From assembly GCF_031157315.1 (NCBI RefSeq), contig NZ_JAVIFU010000036.1, forward strand, positions 1-64,000: a DNA stretch of 64,000 nucleotides, written 5' to 3'. This DNA comes from Paenibacillus sp. LHD-38 (GTDB lineage: Bacteria; Bacillota; Bacilli; Paenibacillales; Paenibacillaceae). Position 1 is the first letter of the stretch, and every line of letters begins with the position of its first letter. The translations under genes and the position numbers were made by a program. Positions 43,053 to 51,052 of the stretch are shown here, one piece after another. The notes beneath the pieces were generated by a model that made no database searches, was not told where the DNA came from, and saw only the letters and a list, made by a program, of their open reading frames with translations.

Positions 43053-44213
43053 ATGTCATCCTTGATCGAAAGAGTCAAACAAATCGCCGCAGGCTTTGAC
43101 GACGAAGCTCTGCGATCGATTGAAATAAATCCTTTGCTAGTTGAAGCAGGCGCCATCGAGCAGGTTGCTCCTTATTTGAAGGAACGGCAGTACGCTCAGG
43201 TTATTGTCGCAGCAGATGCGATTACTTATGGGATCGCTGGTAAGACGCTTGAGGAAGCGATAGCTGCGCTCGGCATTTCCGTCCAGGTCACGCTCATTAA
43301 GCCTGATCGCCAAGGCGACGTTATTGCGGACGAAGCCTCAATCGTACAGCTGCTGCTGGATATCCAGCAGAAAAATGCGCAGGTTGTCGTTGCCGCCGGC
43401 TCGGGAACGATCCACGATATTTCCAGATATGCCGTCTATACGGCGGGCATTCCTTTCGTATCGGTACCGACAGCACCGTCTGTCGACGGCTTTAATTCCA
43501 AAGGTGCCCCGATCATCATCCGCGGTGAGAAGAAGACCATTGCCGCGATTGGACCCGATGCGATATTCGCTGACCTGGACATTCTATCTAAGGCTCCGGC
43601 TGCAATGGTCGCAGCAGGATTTAGTGATATGCTGGGAAAATACACCTCACTGTTCGATTGGAGCTTTGGCGCATCGGAGGGCGGTGAACCGTATTCCGAG
43701 GAGGTAGCCGAAATTACGCGAATCGCGCTTCATAAATGCGTAGAACATGTCGAGCAAATTGCCAGCCGCGACCAAGCTGGCATTCGCATATTAATAGAAG
43801 CTCTTATTGAATCCGGACTCGCGATGCTTTTGTTCGGCCAATCGCATTCGGCATCGGGTGCCGAGCATCATCTTTCGCATTATTGGGAGATGGAATATAT
43901 TCGCCTTGGCAAAAGACAGCTGCTTCACGGCGCAAAAGTCGGCGTAGCATGCGCCGAAATTTCCAAGCTCTACCACCGTCTTGCGGCAGAGGAAGCAGGA
44001 CTTGCCTTTACAGCTAACCCAGAGAAAGTGCGAGAAGCGATTGCGGCTCTTCCGGATGAAACGATGATTAGAGCATGGCTGAAGCAGGTCGGCGGGCCGT
44101 CGACGACAGAGGAGCTGGGTGTAGATGCCGAGCTGCTTATGCGAAGCTTGCAGGAAGCCCATCAGGTAAGACCGAATCGCTACACGCTATTGCGCGCCTT
44201 GAATGCAATTTAA
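43053..44213 (+). CDS. araM: AraM-type sn-glycerol-1-phosphate dehydrogenase
   Basis: 386 residues of the iron-containing alcohol dehydrogenase-like fold. GSGTIHDISRYA is the NAD(P)-binding segment, SVPTAPSVDGF the family signature, and the metal site is seen in GFSDMLGKYTSLFDW, HSASGAEHHLSHYWE and the following histidine. In Bacillus subtilis AraM makes sn-glycerol-1-phosphate from dihydroxyacetone phosphate and sits in the arabinose operon. Its place after an arabinofuranose-type importer and sensor cluster repeats that association. A terminator follows. Confidence 0.87.
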   Translation: MSSLIERVKQIAAGFDDEALRSIEINPLLVEAGAIEQVAPYLKERQYAQVIVAADAITYGIAGKTLEEAIAALGISVQVTLIKPDRQGDVIADEASIVQLLLDIQQKNAQVVVAAGSGTIHDISRYAVYTAGIPFVSVPTAPSVDGFNSKGAPIIIRGEKKTIAAIGPDAIFADLDILSKAPAAMVAAGFSDMLGKYTSLFDWSFGASEGGEPYSEEVAEITRIALHKCVEHVEQIASRDQAGIRILIEALIESGLAMLLFGQSHSASGAEHHLSHYWEMEYIRLGKRQLLHGAKVGVACAEISKLYHRLAAEEAGLAFTANPEKVREAIAALPDETMIRAWLKQVGGPSTTEELGVDAELLMRSLQEAHQVRPNRYTLLRALNAI

Positions 44214-44228
44214 TCTATAGCAGTAAAT

Positions 44229-44270
44229 AAAAACGGCTCCGTCCTGCTTGTAAGGACGGAGCCGTTCTGA
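44229..44270 (+). terminator. Terminator after araM
   Basis: A perfect 14-bp stem, AACGGCTCCGTCCT (44232-44245) with AGGACGGAGCCGTT (44253-44266). The T-run is short, but the stem is very stable. Confidence 0.8.
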
Positions 44271-44375
44271 AGTTCAGCTGGACCCTATGATTTGGAGAAT
44301 CAAGGTCAGCGGTGTATTAATATAGAAACCTACGAATGGATATAGAACCATGTTGTTACAGTTAGGAGGAGTAGT

Positions 44376-44515
44376 ATGGGTACCAGTGTGATCGTTGTCG
44401 AGTTGATCCTAGTTGGGTTCCGTTGTTTGAAGAGTTACGAGGCTTCGTACTTCCTGTTTTAAGCGATCTCGTAATCACAATAGAACATGTTGGGAGTACA
44501 TCCGTCCCAGTATAA
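44376..44515 (+). pseudogene. Truncated, frameshifted grpB relative
   Basis: An intact ribosome site AGGAGGA (44364-44370) precedes ATG at 44376, which reads MGTSVIVVE. After a one-base loss near 44401 the frame continues as DPSWVPLFEELRGFVLPVL and then IEHVGSTSVP, the GrpB hallmark. It stops at 44513-44515. The expected continuation (GL-AKPIIDI) is degraded. This is a decayed second copy of the family represented at 30700. Confidence 0.75.
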
Positions 44516-44541
44516 CGCAATTACATTGCTATTTTAGGCAT

Positions 44542-44568
44542 TGTCACAAATGGGATCCGTTAATCGTC
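44542..44568 (+). promoter_or_regulatory. ECF41-type sigma factor promoter
   Basis: TGTCACA (44542-44548), exactly 16 nt, then CGTC (44565-44568). This is the published ECF41 target promoter form. It lies 34 bp upstream of the oxidoreductase gene whose last codons overlap an ECF41 sigma gene, so the sigma factor very probably activates its own operon. Confidence 0.8.
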
Positions 44569-44601
44569 ATGTATGCATCAGACCGGAAAGGATTGATATA
44601 C

Positions 44602-45921
44602 ATGATTGAGAATCATTATGAGCAGACATGGGACGTTGTCATTATTGGAGCCGGCATCGCCGGATTAACCGCTTCGATTTATTTGGCACGGGCAGGCCAG
44701 ACCGTATTGTTGCTTGACAAAGGAACGCAGCTCGGAGGCCGCGCCGCTTCAACCGAAATCGCGGCTTCGCGCGTAAACTTGGGAGCTCATGCTCTCTATA
44801 AGAGCGCGCTTCCTATTTTGCAGGAGGTTGGCGTTACACCAACTGGATTGATGCCGAAGCCAACATGCACGTTTGTGTTCAAAGGAACAAACGGCAGCAA
44901 CGAAGCGCTTCCCCTCGGACAGCTATTGCTCGGTTCATTCCTGAAGTGGCACGAGAAAACCCAATTGCTTCGCTTCTACAGCCGCCTCCGCAAGACAGAC
45001 ACTTCCGCTCTGCATAAGGTTAGTCTGCAAGCTTATTTGGAATCTCAAATCTCCAGCCCGCGCGTACGCAATGTCGTGCTTGCGCTCGTTCGCGTATCCA
45101 CCTACTGCGATGCCCCCGACCTGCTAAGCGCAGGTGCCGTAATTGAGCAGCTCAAACATGGTCAAGTGCTGTATGTGGACGGAGGCTGGCAAGCCCTCGT
45201 GAGCCAGTTGACGGAACAAGCGCTGCAGGCGGGCGTGTCGATCCGCGTGAGCACGCCCGTACGAGAAATTGCCGGCAGCTTTCCTCAAATGACAGTCAAA
45301 CTAAAGGATGGAACAATGCTGACAACCAGTCATGTGCTATCCACTGCCGGACCGGCGGATACGCTAGCTCTCCTCAATCCAGCTCTTTCCCCTACAGAAG
45401 CCGCAGTCTATGAGCAGATGATTCCTGTTCGCGCAGCATGCCTGGATCTTGTCGTTACCGGGATGCCAGAGCCAAAAACGAAATTTGTATTAGGCGCCGA
45501 TTATCCTTGGTATTACTCCAACCATTCCGCTTTCGCCTCATTGTCCGATAATCAGGAATATGCGGTCGTGCATGTCATGAAATATTTGTCGGCTTCGACC
45601 TATTCGGAACCCCTGCAAGATGAACGCGAGCTGGAAGGCTTTCTCGACTTGATTCAGCCTGGTTGGCGCAAGCATATTATTCGGCATCGCTTCCTGCCGC
45701 GAATGATAGTCTCACATGCTATAGTAACCGCCGGGAACGGCGGACTGTCGGGCAGACCCGGACCTGCGGTTGAAGGGCGGCCCGGACTGTATGTCGCCGG
45801 CGATTGGGTCGGATCTTCGGGTATGCTGCTGAACGCATCATTGGCTAGCGCGAAAGAGGCAGCCCGGAGTATAATTGCCGGTAAAGAACAAGAAAAAGAA
45901 GGGATTCATCGTGGAGCTTGA
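44602..45921 (+). CDS. FAD-dependent oxidoreductase (phytoene desaturase/amine oxidase-like)
   Basis: 439 residues with the N-terminal FAD motif VVIIGAGIAGLTASIYLARAG, LLDKGTQLGGRAAS, a central SQLTEQALQAGVSIR strand motif, and C-terminal GRPGPAVEGRPGLYVAGDWVGSSG. The family is that of NAD(P)/FAD-dependent desaturases and amine oxidases. ATG at 44602 is preceded by AAAGGA. The ECF41-type promoter lies just upstream. It is co-transcribed with the ECF41 sigma gene, and such sigma factors are typically linked to an oxidoreductase, epimerase or carboxymuconolactone decarboxylase. Substrate unknown. Confidence 0.82.
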   Translation: MIENHYEQTWDVVIIGAGIAGLTASIYLARAGQTVLLLDKGTQLGGRAASTEIAASRVNLGAHALYKSALPILQEVGVTPTGLMPKPTCTFVFKGTNGSNEALPLGQLLLGSFLKWHEKTQLLRFYSRLRKTDTSALHKVSLQAYLESQISSPRVRNVVLALVRVSTYCDAPDLLSAGAVIEQLKHGQVLYVDGGWQALVSQLTEQALQAGVSIRVSTPVREIAGSFPQMTVKLKDGTMLTTSHVLSTAGPADTLALLNPALSPTEAAVYEQMIPVRAACLDLVVTGMPEPKTKFVLGADYPWYYSNHSAFASLSDNQEYAVVHVMKYLSASTYSEPLQDERELEGFLDLIQPGWRKHIIRHRFLPRMIVSHAIVTAGNGGLSGRPGPAVEGRPGLYVAGDWVGSSGMLLNASLASAKEAARSIIAGKEQEKEGIHRGA

Positions 45922-46822
45922 TTCCGTGTACCGGATGTACAGACCGCTTCTTCTTTCCATCGCTTATCGCATGTTAGGGTCTGTTACGCATGCCGAGGAT
46001 TTGGTGCAAGACGCATTCGTAACGGTGCAACAACAGGAAATCAACAAGGAGGGCGGTCCCGTCCGCAACCTGAAAGCGTACTTATGCAAGATCGTTACGA
46101 ACCGTTGTCTCGATTACATGAAATCCGCGCGTAAAAAAAGAGAGGTGTACGTCGGGCCGTGGCTGCCGGAGCCTCTCGTGCAAGAGTATGCGGTCGTGGC
46201 AGGTTCGGACTTCGCCGCGGGACAGGATCCGCTTCAAATAATCGTGCTGGAGGATACGATTTCGTACGCTCTCCTCGTCTTACTCGAACGGCTTACCCCC
46301 ATTGAGCGCGCGATATTCATTCTTCGGGAAGCCTTCGAATACGACTATCGCAATATTGCAGAGTTCGTTAACAAGACGGAGCTTGGATGCCGAAAGATTT
46401 ACAGCCGTCTTAAACGAAAAATCCAAGATGAGCCGCCCGCCGAACTGATCCCCAGCGCGCAGTCCGAGCAACTCGTGCTGAGCTTCCTCCATGCGACGTC
46501 TACGGGCGATATGGAAGGGCTCTTCGCGATGCTCTCCGAGGACATTGTGCTGTACAGCGACGGAGGCGGTAAAGTCATGGCGGCGATTAATCCTATTACA
46601 TCGAGCAAGCGTGTCCTCGCATTTATTCAAGGGCTTGCGTCCAAGGGCGACAGCGAAGGAGTCGTGCGCCTCGTCAAAGTCAACGGCCAGCTAGGCTTTG
46701 TTCTAAGCAGTCCCACTGATTCTTATCCCACCGTCGTCAGCCTGGAGTTTAAAGATGAGCGCATTCAGCGGATTTATCTCATGCGCAACCCTGATAAGCT
46801 GCGGCATTTGAATTTGGGTTGA
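45911..46822 (+). CDS. ECF41-family RNA polymerase sigma factor (SigJ-like)
   Basis: 303 residues: sigma region 2 (about 1-80: LLLSIAYRMLGSVTHAEDLVQDAF), region 4 (about 110-170: LTPIERAIFILREAFEYDY), and a C-terminal SnoaL-like domain. Both ECF41 signatures are present, DGGGK at about 217-221 and NPDKL at about 293-297. In this group the C-terminal domain regulates activity in place of an anti-sigma factor. The GTG at 45911 overlaps the oxidoreductase gene. The open frame upstream (to 45875) lies within that gene. An exact target promoter sits before the operon. Confidence 0.9.
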   Translation: MELDSVYRMYRPLLLSIAYRMLGSVTHAEDLVQDAFVTVQQQEINKEGGPVRNLKAYLCKIVTNRCLDYMKSARKKREVYVGPWLPEPLVQEYAVVAGSDFAAGQDPLQIIVLEDTISYALLVLLERLTPIERAIFILREAFEYDYRNIAEFVNKTELGCRKIYSRLKRKIQDEPPAELIPSAQSEQLVLSFLHATSTGDMEGLFAMLSEDIVLYSDGGGKVMAAINPITSSKRVLAFIQGLASKGDSEGVVRLVKVNGQLGFVLSSPTDSYPTVVSLEFKDERIQRIYLMRNPDKLRHLNLG

Positions 46823-46995
46823 GTAAGAGCGTTAAACGTTGATCGCTATTCGATATTCAATGGGAGAAAGGTTGGATAAAAACGAGTCTCTACATCTTTG
46901 ACTTACGGCAATTCACTTGTAACATTTGGTTGCTTCGGATCGTTTAATCATTATTGAGCTGTTTATGCCGTCGGTGTTAGAAGGGGGGGGAGCTA

Positions 46996-47565
46996 ATGAG
47001 AAAAACGATATATTCGCTTTTACTGTCATGTTTAGTTGTAAGTATCATGACGATCTTTATTCCCTCGGCTGTCTATGCATGTTCATGTGCTCAACACCAA
47101 ACTGTCGAAGCAGAATACAGTCGTTCTGAAGCCGTTTTTGCCGGTCGTGTCCTTGAAGTCAAGGAGCAAAGAAACTTGGACGGAAGTATGACGAAAGCTG
47201 CACTATTCGAAGTTAGCCAAATATGGAAAGGCGGATCTGAATCTCAAATCATTATTCACACAGGAAGCGGTGGAGGTGATTGTGGATTTTATTTTGAAAA
47301 AGATAAGGAATATTTAATATATGCCCACCCATCTACCATGTATGGAGACAAAGAGCTTCTAATTACCATAATTTGCGATCGGACAAATATATTAACTCAA
47401 GCGCAAGAGGATCTAGCTATACTAGGTGAAGGTAAAGTGCCAACTGATCAAGTTAATCTTGAAGGCGAACTCTACCGTATACATCCTTTTGTCTGGTTTA
47501 CGGGGATTGGGATTGCAGTAATAGTAATGATGATATTATTTGTTAGGCGAAAAGTGAGAAAGTAA
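46996..47565 (+). CDS. Secreted TIMP/NTR-like protein with C-terminal membrane anchor
   Basis: 189 residues. The signal peptide ends at VYA, so the mature protein begins CSC, as in TIMP/NTR domains where an N-terminal Cys-X-Cys is disulfide-bonded. ADDITIONAL family-like features are AVFAGRVLEV, VSQIWKGGSESQIIIHTG and GDCGFYFEKDKEYLIYA. A C-terminal membrane helix (about 163-182) and a basic tail follow. Such proteins are common in Bacilli, and their function is not established. The ribosome site is a G-rich run. A terminator of the repeated family follows. Confidence 0.75.
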   Translation: MRKTIYSLLLSCLVVSIMTIFIPSAVYACSCAQHQTVEAEYSRSEAVFAGRVLEVKEQRNLDGSMTKAALFEVSQIWKGGSESQIIIHTGSGGGDCGFYFEKDKEYLIYAHPSTMYGDKELLITIICDRTNILTQAQEDLAILGEGKVPTDQVNLEGELYRIHPFVWFTGIGIAVIVMMILFVRRKVRK

Positions 47566-47580
47566 CTATAGTTCAATAAA

Positions 47581-47630
47581 ACAGCGGCAGTCTAGGACTT
47601 ATTTTATCGTCCAGGACTGCCGCTGTTTCA
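47581..47630. terminator. Terminator, second member of the repeated hairpin family
   Basis: ACAGCGGCAGTC (47581-47592) pairs with GACTGCCGCTGT (47615-47626), inner AGGAC/GTCC, then TTTC. An A-run precedes it, so it may also serve the convergent gene. Its arms resemble those at 33091-33143. Confidence 0.8.
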
Positions 47631-47649
47631 CTGACAAATAGATCTTCAC

Positions 47650-48552
47650 TCATTTTTTATTATTTTCGTTGTACCATGGATTTAAATGAACCAGAACCTC
47701 TTCGACAATAGGATTTTGTTCTCTAATGACCTGCTTTATTTTCTTACTAATGTCATGGCCCTCTTGAACGCTTAACTCAGCCGGAATCCCCACTCTTACA
47801 TCAACAATCATGTAGTGGCCATGCTCCCTAGCCCGAATTCTGTCAATTCTCTTTACTTCCGGGATGGACTGAACCAGCTGTAAAATTTTCTCAATTCGAT
47901 CGTCATCAATGTTTTTCTCCATTAATACATCAACTGAGGTCCGTCCCATGTGAATCGCTAACTTTAGCACAAAATAGGCCACGATGATGCCCGCGAAGGG
48001 ATCTCCGTATTTCAGAAAATGAATATTATAGCGTTCTCCAAGCATGGAAAGAGCGATACCGACGACTGCAGCGAGGGACGCGTATACATCAGCTAAATGA
48101 TCATAAGCGGTTGCAATTAAACCGCTGCTATTGGCATTTTTGCCGACACGCATGGTGTAGACATAAAGCCACTGTTTCCATATCAGTGAGATTCCAGCTG
48201 CGATGAGTACTAGTAGTGTTGCTTTATGTGGAGGCTCCCTCAGTGCCATGACCGAGTGGTACCCCATGTAGACAGCTGCAAGGACCAGTACAACGGCTAC
48301 TATACCAGCACCGATGACCTCCGCTTTACCATGCCCATAGGGGTGGTCTTTGTCTGGTGGTCGTTTTGAAATCATCATTGAAATTAATGCGGCTGCAGTT
48401 GCAAAAACGTCTCCTGCGTTATGAACGCCATCTGCAATGAGCACCTGGCTGCCAAAAAGCAGACCAATAATAAGTTTCATGGCAGTTAAAAGTATATTGC
48501 TAATTAAGCTAGTCCAAATTGCAAAAGCAGATTGTCTGTTTGTTGATTCCAT
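47650..48552 (-). CDS. Cation diffusion facilitator (metal efflux)
   Basis: About 300 residues with six membrane segments and a cytoplasmic C-terminal domain. The metal-site motifs are visible: DGVHNAGDVF in TM2 (HxxxD), HPYGHGKAE after TM3, and YDHLADVYAS in TM5 (HxxxD). Family members exchange Zn2+, Mn2+, Fe2+ or Co2+ for protons. I prefer ATG at 48552, where the family normally begins and with GGAGG somewhat far upstream. An ATG at 48615 adds 21 residues but has no site. The neighbouring iron operon makes iron or manganese export conceivable (inference only). Confidence 0.85.
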   Translation of the reverse strand: MESTNRQSAFAIWTSLISNILLTAMKLIIGLLFGSQVLIADGVHNAGDVFATAAALISMMISKRPPDKDHPYGHGKAEVIGAGIVAVVLVLAAVYMGYHSVMALREPPHKATLLVLIAAGISLIWKQWLYVYTMRVGKNANSSGLIATAYDHLADVYASLAAVVGIALSMLGERYNIHFLKYGDPFAGIIVAYFVLKLAIHMGRTSVDVLMEKNIDDDRIEKILQLVQSIPEVKRIDRIRAREHGHYMIVDVRVGIPAELSVQEGHDISKKIKQVIREQNPIVEEVLVHLNPWYNENNKK

Positions 48553-48615
48553 TTGAGTAGTTAGGCCTCCAGCATTCTTAAAAGGTACCGTGTCATTATA
48601 CAAAACGAGTTTCAT

Positions 48616-48861
48616 GTGGGTCTAGAGAAACAATCTTGCCCCGTGTTAGAAATCTTACTGGACACCAATAGAGTTTGTATAAGCTAATTATGTTGCTCAT
48701 GCGCAAAACAAGTAACCCATGCTAGAAGCGAAACCCTTCAAGCAAAACGAAGCAGGTAAGAGGAGAAACTGAGTGGAAAATGTAGACTGAGAAATTAAGG
48801 TCTTAGACTGAATGGATATAAGCATGACAAAATAAGTACCTTAAACGGACAAAATAAGTCA
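48616..48861. other. Intergenic region, no gene recognised
   Basis: AT-rich spacer between the cation efflux gene and the iron-uptake promoter. A short direct repeat GACAAAATAAGT occurs twice near 48828 and 48848. I see no RNA family. Confidence 0.4.
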
Positions 48862-48890
48862 TGTACAAAGATTCAAAATGTGGATAGTAT
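48862..48890 (+). promoter_or_regulatory. Candidate promoter of the siderophore uptake operon
   Basis: Possible -35 TGTACA (48862-48867) and -10 TAGTAT (48885-48890) with a 17-bp spacer, directly followed by the Fur box. Confidence 0.45.
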
Positions 48891-48894
48891 TATT

Positions 48895-48913
48895 GATATC
48901 AATTATCATTATC
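48895..48913. promoter_or_regulatory. Fur box of the siderophore uptake operon
   Basis: GATATCAATTATCATTATC matches the 19-bp Fur consensus GATAATGATAATCATTATC (read on the minus strand) at about 16 of 19 positions. It overlaps the expected transcription start, so iron-loaded Fur would repress the operon. Confidence 0.75.
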
Positions 48914-48957
48914 ACTAAAGGTATTCTCATTTTGAATCATTTTACAGGAGGAAGATC

Positions 48958-49971
48958 ATGAAAAGGTTTAAATTGCTGCTGGTGCTCATGCTTTCCATTG
49001 CGATTGCGGGTTGCGGTACAAACGGATCAAACGAATCAAACGGGGCTGCTAACAATGGTGGAGCAGCGGGTGCTGCCGAAACCGAGACGCCAGCGGCGGC
49101 GAATAACGATGCGGCAGGCACATCCAGAACGATTGAACACGCGATGGGCACCGTTACATTAGAGAAAAAGCCGGAGCGCGTCGTCGTTTTGTTTAACGGA
49201 ATGGTTGATATAACCGTAGCACTTGGCGTGAAGCCGGTAGGCGCGGTGGAATCATGGGATCAGAAGCCTTGGTACGAGTTTTTGCGCGATAAAATGACGG
49301 GAGTCGAAAACCTGGGAGATGAGAACCAGCCCAATATAGAGGCGATTATCGCGCTCAAGCCGGATCTGATTATCGGTACGAAAACGCGCGACGAGAAAAT
49401 TTATCCTCAGCTTGAAGCTATTGCGCCTACCATCATTACGGAAGAGGTATTTGACTGGAAGGAAAATATGAAGCTTTCGGCGCAAGCGTTGTACATGGAG
49501 GAGGAAGCAGATAAGCTGCTTGCCGATTGGGATCAGAGAGTTGCTGATTTCAAACAAAAGGCAGGCGATCGGCTTGCTTCTACGGAGGCATCCGTCATTC
49601 GATTTGAGAAGGACGGCAGCGCACGCTTCTATGCGACCGGTTTTGCGGGCACGATCTTCAAAGAGCTTGGCATCGGAAGACCGCAGGCTCAGATAGTTGA
49701 AGGGAAGGCCGTCGTGAATATAACCTCGAAGGAACAAATGGAGCAATTGGACGGCGATTATATTTTCGATATTACCCAAATCAAGGAAGATGAGCCTAGC
49801 AGAGCTGCAGCCCAGACGGAGTGGACCTCGCATCCGCTGTGGGCTAGCCTGAAGGGCGTGAAGAACGGCAAATATATGAAGGTGGACGTAGTAACGTGGA
49901 ACCTGAGCGCGGGAGTGCTGGCGGCCAACTCCATGCTGGATGATTTATATGAGTATTTTGAGCTCAAATAG
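48958..49971 (+). CDS. Iron-siderophore ABC transporter substrate-binding lipoprotein
   Basis: 337 residues. Lipobox IAGC with Cys19, a Gly/Ala/Asn tether, and a two-lobed FecB/FepB-type binding domain starting near TIEHAMGTVTLEKKPERVVVLF (split here by lobes joined through a long helix) with LKPDLIIGTK and APTIITEE. This type binds ferric siderophores such as hydroxamates (YfiY-like) or catecholates. Followed by two FecCD permeases and a nitroreductase-like gene. It is expressed under iron limitation according to the upstream Fur box. Confidence 0.87.
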   Translation: MKRFKLLLVLMLSIAIAGCGTNGSNESNGAANNGGAAGAAETETPAAANNDAAGTSRTIEHAMGTVTLEKKPERVVVLFNGMVDITVALGVKPVGAVESWDQKPWYEFLRDKMTGVENLGDENQPNIEAIIALKPDLIIGTKTRDEKIYPQLEAIAPTIITEEVFDWKENMKLSAQALYMEEEADKLLADWDQRVADFKQKAGDRLASTEASVIRFEKDGSARFYATGFAGTIFKELGIGRPQAQIVEGKAVVNITSKEQMEQLDGDYIFDITQIKEDEPSRAAAQTEWTSHPLWASLKGVKNGKYMKVDVVTWNLSAGVLAANSMLDDLYEYFELK

Positions 49972-50044
49972 ACGTTATAAATTATAAAATGCCGGGAATG
50001 AGCAGCATGCTCATTCCTTTACGCTTGCTAAGGAGAATGTTGAC

Positions 50045-51052
50045 ATGCGCTTTACCCGATTGAACGGATGGAGAGCTGCTGGGCTTGCGATCGGCACAGT
50101 AATGCTCCTTATTTGCCTTATGGCGAGCCTTCTCTTCGGAGCCAAAAATTATTCCTGGCCGACGGTATGGGAATCGCTTGTTCATTATGATGAGCAATCG
50201 AAGGATCAAATCATTATTCGCACGACGCGATTACCGAGAGCGCTGATCGCCGCCGCCATTGGCGCGAGCTTGGCTGTCGCGGGAGCTCTTATGCAGACGC
50301 TGACCCGTAACCCGCTCGCTTCGCCGAGTGTCTTCGGGGTGAATGCGGGAGCCAGCTTTTTTGTCGTTTGCGCTGCCATACTGCTCTCGGTCTCCAATAT
50401 GCATGCACTTATGTGGATATCGTTCTTGGGGGCGGCGATTGCCGCCGTTATCGTATACGTTCTAGGATCGGCGGGCAGAGGCGGCTTAACGCCCTTGAAA
50501 ATGATATTGGCCGGCGCGGCCATGACTGCCCTATTCGCTTCCTTTACGCAAGGCATTCTCGCGCTGGATAAGCAGGGCCTGAGCACGGTCTTGTATTGGC
50601 TGACGGGAACGATTGCCGGAAGATCCCCCGAAATGCTGGAGACCATATTTCCCTATATGGCGGGTGCCTGGGCGGCAGCCTGGCTGCTGGCAAAGGGATT
50701 AAATGTATTGACTCTCGGGGAGGACACGGCAAAAGGACTTGGGCAGCGAACGATATTGCTTAAATTAGCGGTAGGAGCAATCGTGGTCGTACTAGCGGGA
50801 GGTTCGGTAGCGATTGCGGGCCCGATCGGGTTCATCGGTATCGTCGTTCCTCATTTGTCGCGCTATATCGCAGGCATCGACCACCGCTGGCTCATTCCTT
50901 ATTGCGCGGTTTGTGGAGCAATTCTGCTGCTTGCTGCCGACATATGCGCCCGCTTCATTATGATTCCGGAAGAAATGCCAGTCGGCGTTATGACGGCTGT
51001 CATAGGAGCCCCATTCTTTATGTATATCGCTCGAAGGGGATTATTGAAGTGA
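50045..51052 (+). CDS. FecCD-family iron-siderophore ABC permease
   Basis: 335 residues with about ten membrane segments. IGASLAVAGALMQTLTRNPLASPSVFGVNAG-type core (two motifs, about residues 75-105) and GPIGFIGIVVPHLSRYI near the C-terminus are diagnostic for FecCD permeases, the latter contacting the ATPase. AAGGAG precedes the ATG. The stop codon overlaps the GTG start of the second permease. The operon lacks an ATPase gene, as in Bacillus systems that share the YusV (FpbC-type) ATPase. Confidence 0.9.
   Translation: MRFTRLNGWRAAGLAIGTVMLLICLMASLLFGAKNYSWPTVWESLVHYDEQSKDQIIIRTTRLPRALIAAAIGASLAVAGALMQTLTRNPLASPSVFGVNAGASFFVVCAAILLSVSNMHALMWISFLGAAIAAVIVYVLGSAGRGGLTPLKMILAGAAMTALFASFTQGILALDKQGLSTVLYWLTGTIAGRSPEMLETIFPYMAGAWAAAWLLAKGLNVLTLGEDTAKGLGQRTILLKLAVGAIVVVLAGGSVAIAGPIGFIGIVVPHLSRYIAGIDHRWLIPYCAVCGAILLLAADICARFIMIPEEMPVGVMTAVIGAPFFMYIARRGLLK

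Noticed and set aside
50902..51048. N-terminal extension of the second FecCD permease
   Set aside because: It reads through the previous permease in another frame and is not hydrophobic. GTG at 51049 gives the family length.
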